Origin: Pedobacter sp. R20-19
GTDB lineage: Bacteria; Bacteroidota; Bacteroidia; Sphingobacteriales; Sphingobacteriaceae
Assembly (NCBI RefSeq): GCF_000708265.2
Contig: NZ_JCKI01000001.1
Span: forward strand, 248,001 to 312,000
Reading direction: 5' to 3'
Length of the DNA stretch: 64,000 bases
Position numbers and translations under genes: made by a program. This document shows positions 63,825-64,000 of this stretch, in pieces. The notes beneath the pieces were generated by a model that was not told where the DNA came from, ran no database searches, and saw only the letters and a program-made list of their open reading frames with translations. The first letter of the stretch is position 1; the number at the start of each line of letters is the position of its first letter.

Positions 63825-63907
63825 TCGTTATTGCCGAGGAATGAAGTAATCCCAATCACAAAACAGATTGCTTCGTCAGCTGAAAAAGCCTGCTCGAAAT
63901 GACGACG
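63825..63907. repeat. Second degenerate palindromic repeat downstream of def
   Basis: CGTTATTGCCGAGGAATGAA (then GTAATC) faces GATTGCTTCG and TGCTCGAAATGACGACG. This is the same arm type as 63107-63190, with more mismatches. Confidence 0.6.
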
Positions 63908-63925
63908 CTTTGGGTTGAATGCCCA

Positions 63926-63960
63926 AGACTCCAGACTCCGAACTAGAGACTCCAGACTTA
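63926..63960. repeat. Short GACTCCAGACT repeat
   Basis: AGACTCCAGACTCC is followed after a short spacer by AGAGACTCCAGACTT. This is a small simple repeat at the right edge of the window. Confidence 0.5.
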
Positions 63961-64000
63961 ATTCTCACTTCGCTTCTTATCGCCGTCAAAAATCTGTTGC

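Overview
The window looks like chromosomal DNA from a low-GC member of the Bacteroidota, most likely a Sphingobacteriaceae species close to Pedobacter. This is inferred from the gene families, not from a database search. The supporting signs are five SusC/RagA TonB-linked transporters with SusD partners, a gldH gene behind holB and a PSP1/RicT gene, DUF1735, DUF3078 and DUF5916 proteins, GxxExxY, Bacteroidota-type TAnnTTTG promoter boxes, and little sign of Shine-Dalgarno sequences.

Region 1 (1-26 kb, all minus strand) is a tandem array of outer-membrane nutrient-uptake loci. In transcription order (right to left) these are susC 22487-25708 with susD 21043-22470; susC 17274-20411 with susD 15626-17263 and a DUF1735 lipoprotein 15055-15597; susC 11564-14785 with susD 10065-11552; a 104-residue orphan SusD tail 9669-9983, left over from a deleted locus; susC 6222-9410 with susD 4683-6194; and susC 1002-4118 with a susD that runs off the left edge. 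The three right-hand loci carry SusD-like_2 type partners, and they share a duplicated TTTAACA element upstream of susC that the other two lack. Most units end in a strong hairpin terminator. No glycoside hydrolase, sigma/anti-sigma pair or hybrid two-component system is present, so the substrates cannot be read from the context.

Region 2 (26-49.7 kb) is mostly conserved chromosomal genes: a secreted M14 carboxypeptidase, murF, the holB-ricT-gldH operon, ruvX, an O-methyltransferase, two LysM glucosaminidases in tandem, a regulatory-domain protein coupled to a very small HEKIH protein, a DUF3078 protein, a siderophore-interacting protein divergent from an AraC regulator, a DUF5916 protein, a BlaI/M56 sensor pair with a palindromic operator, ffh and a YifB/ComM-type ATPase.

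Region 3 (49.7-52.1 kb) looks accessory: four copies of an 84-85 bp hairpin-forming repeat, then a GxxExxY protein, an unknown lipoprotein and a VanW-family protein.

Region 4 (52.4-64 kb) holds a small lipoprotein, a Crp/Fnr regulator beside a DJ-1/PfpI protein, a beta-CASP metallo-hydrolase, proB and proA, a prolyl oligopeptidase, a small membrane protein, an M16 peptidase and peptide deformylase. Degenerate palindromic repeats lie around def and between proB and proA. No rRNA, tRNA, CRISPR array, insertion sequence or prophage was recognised.
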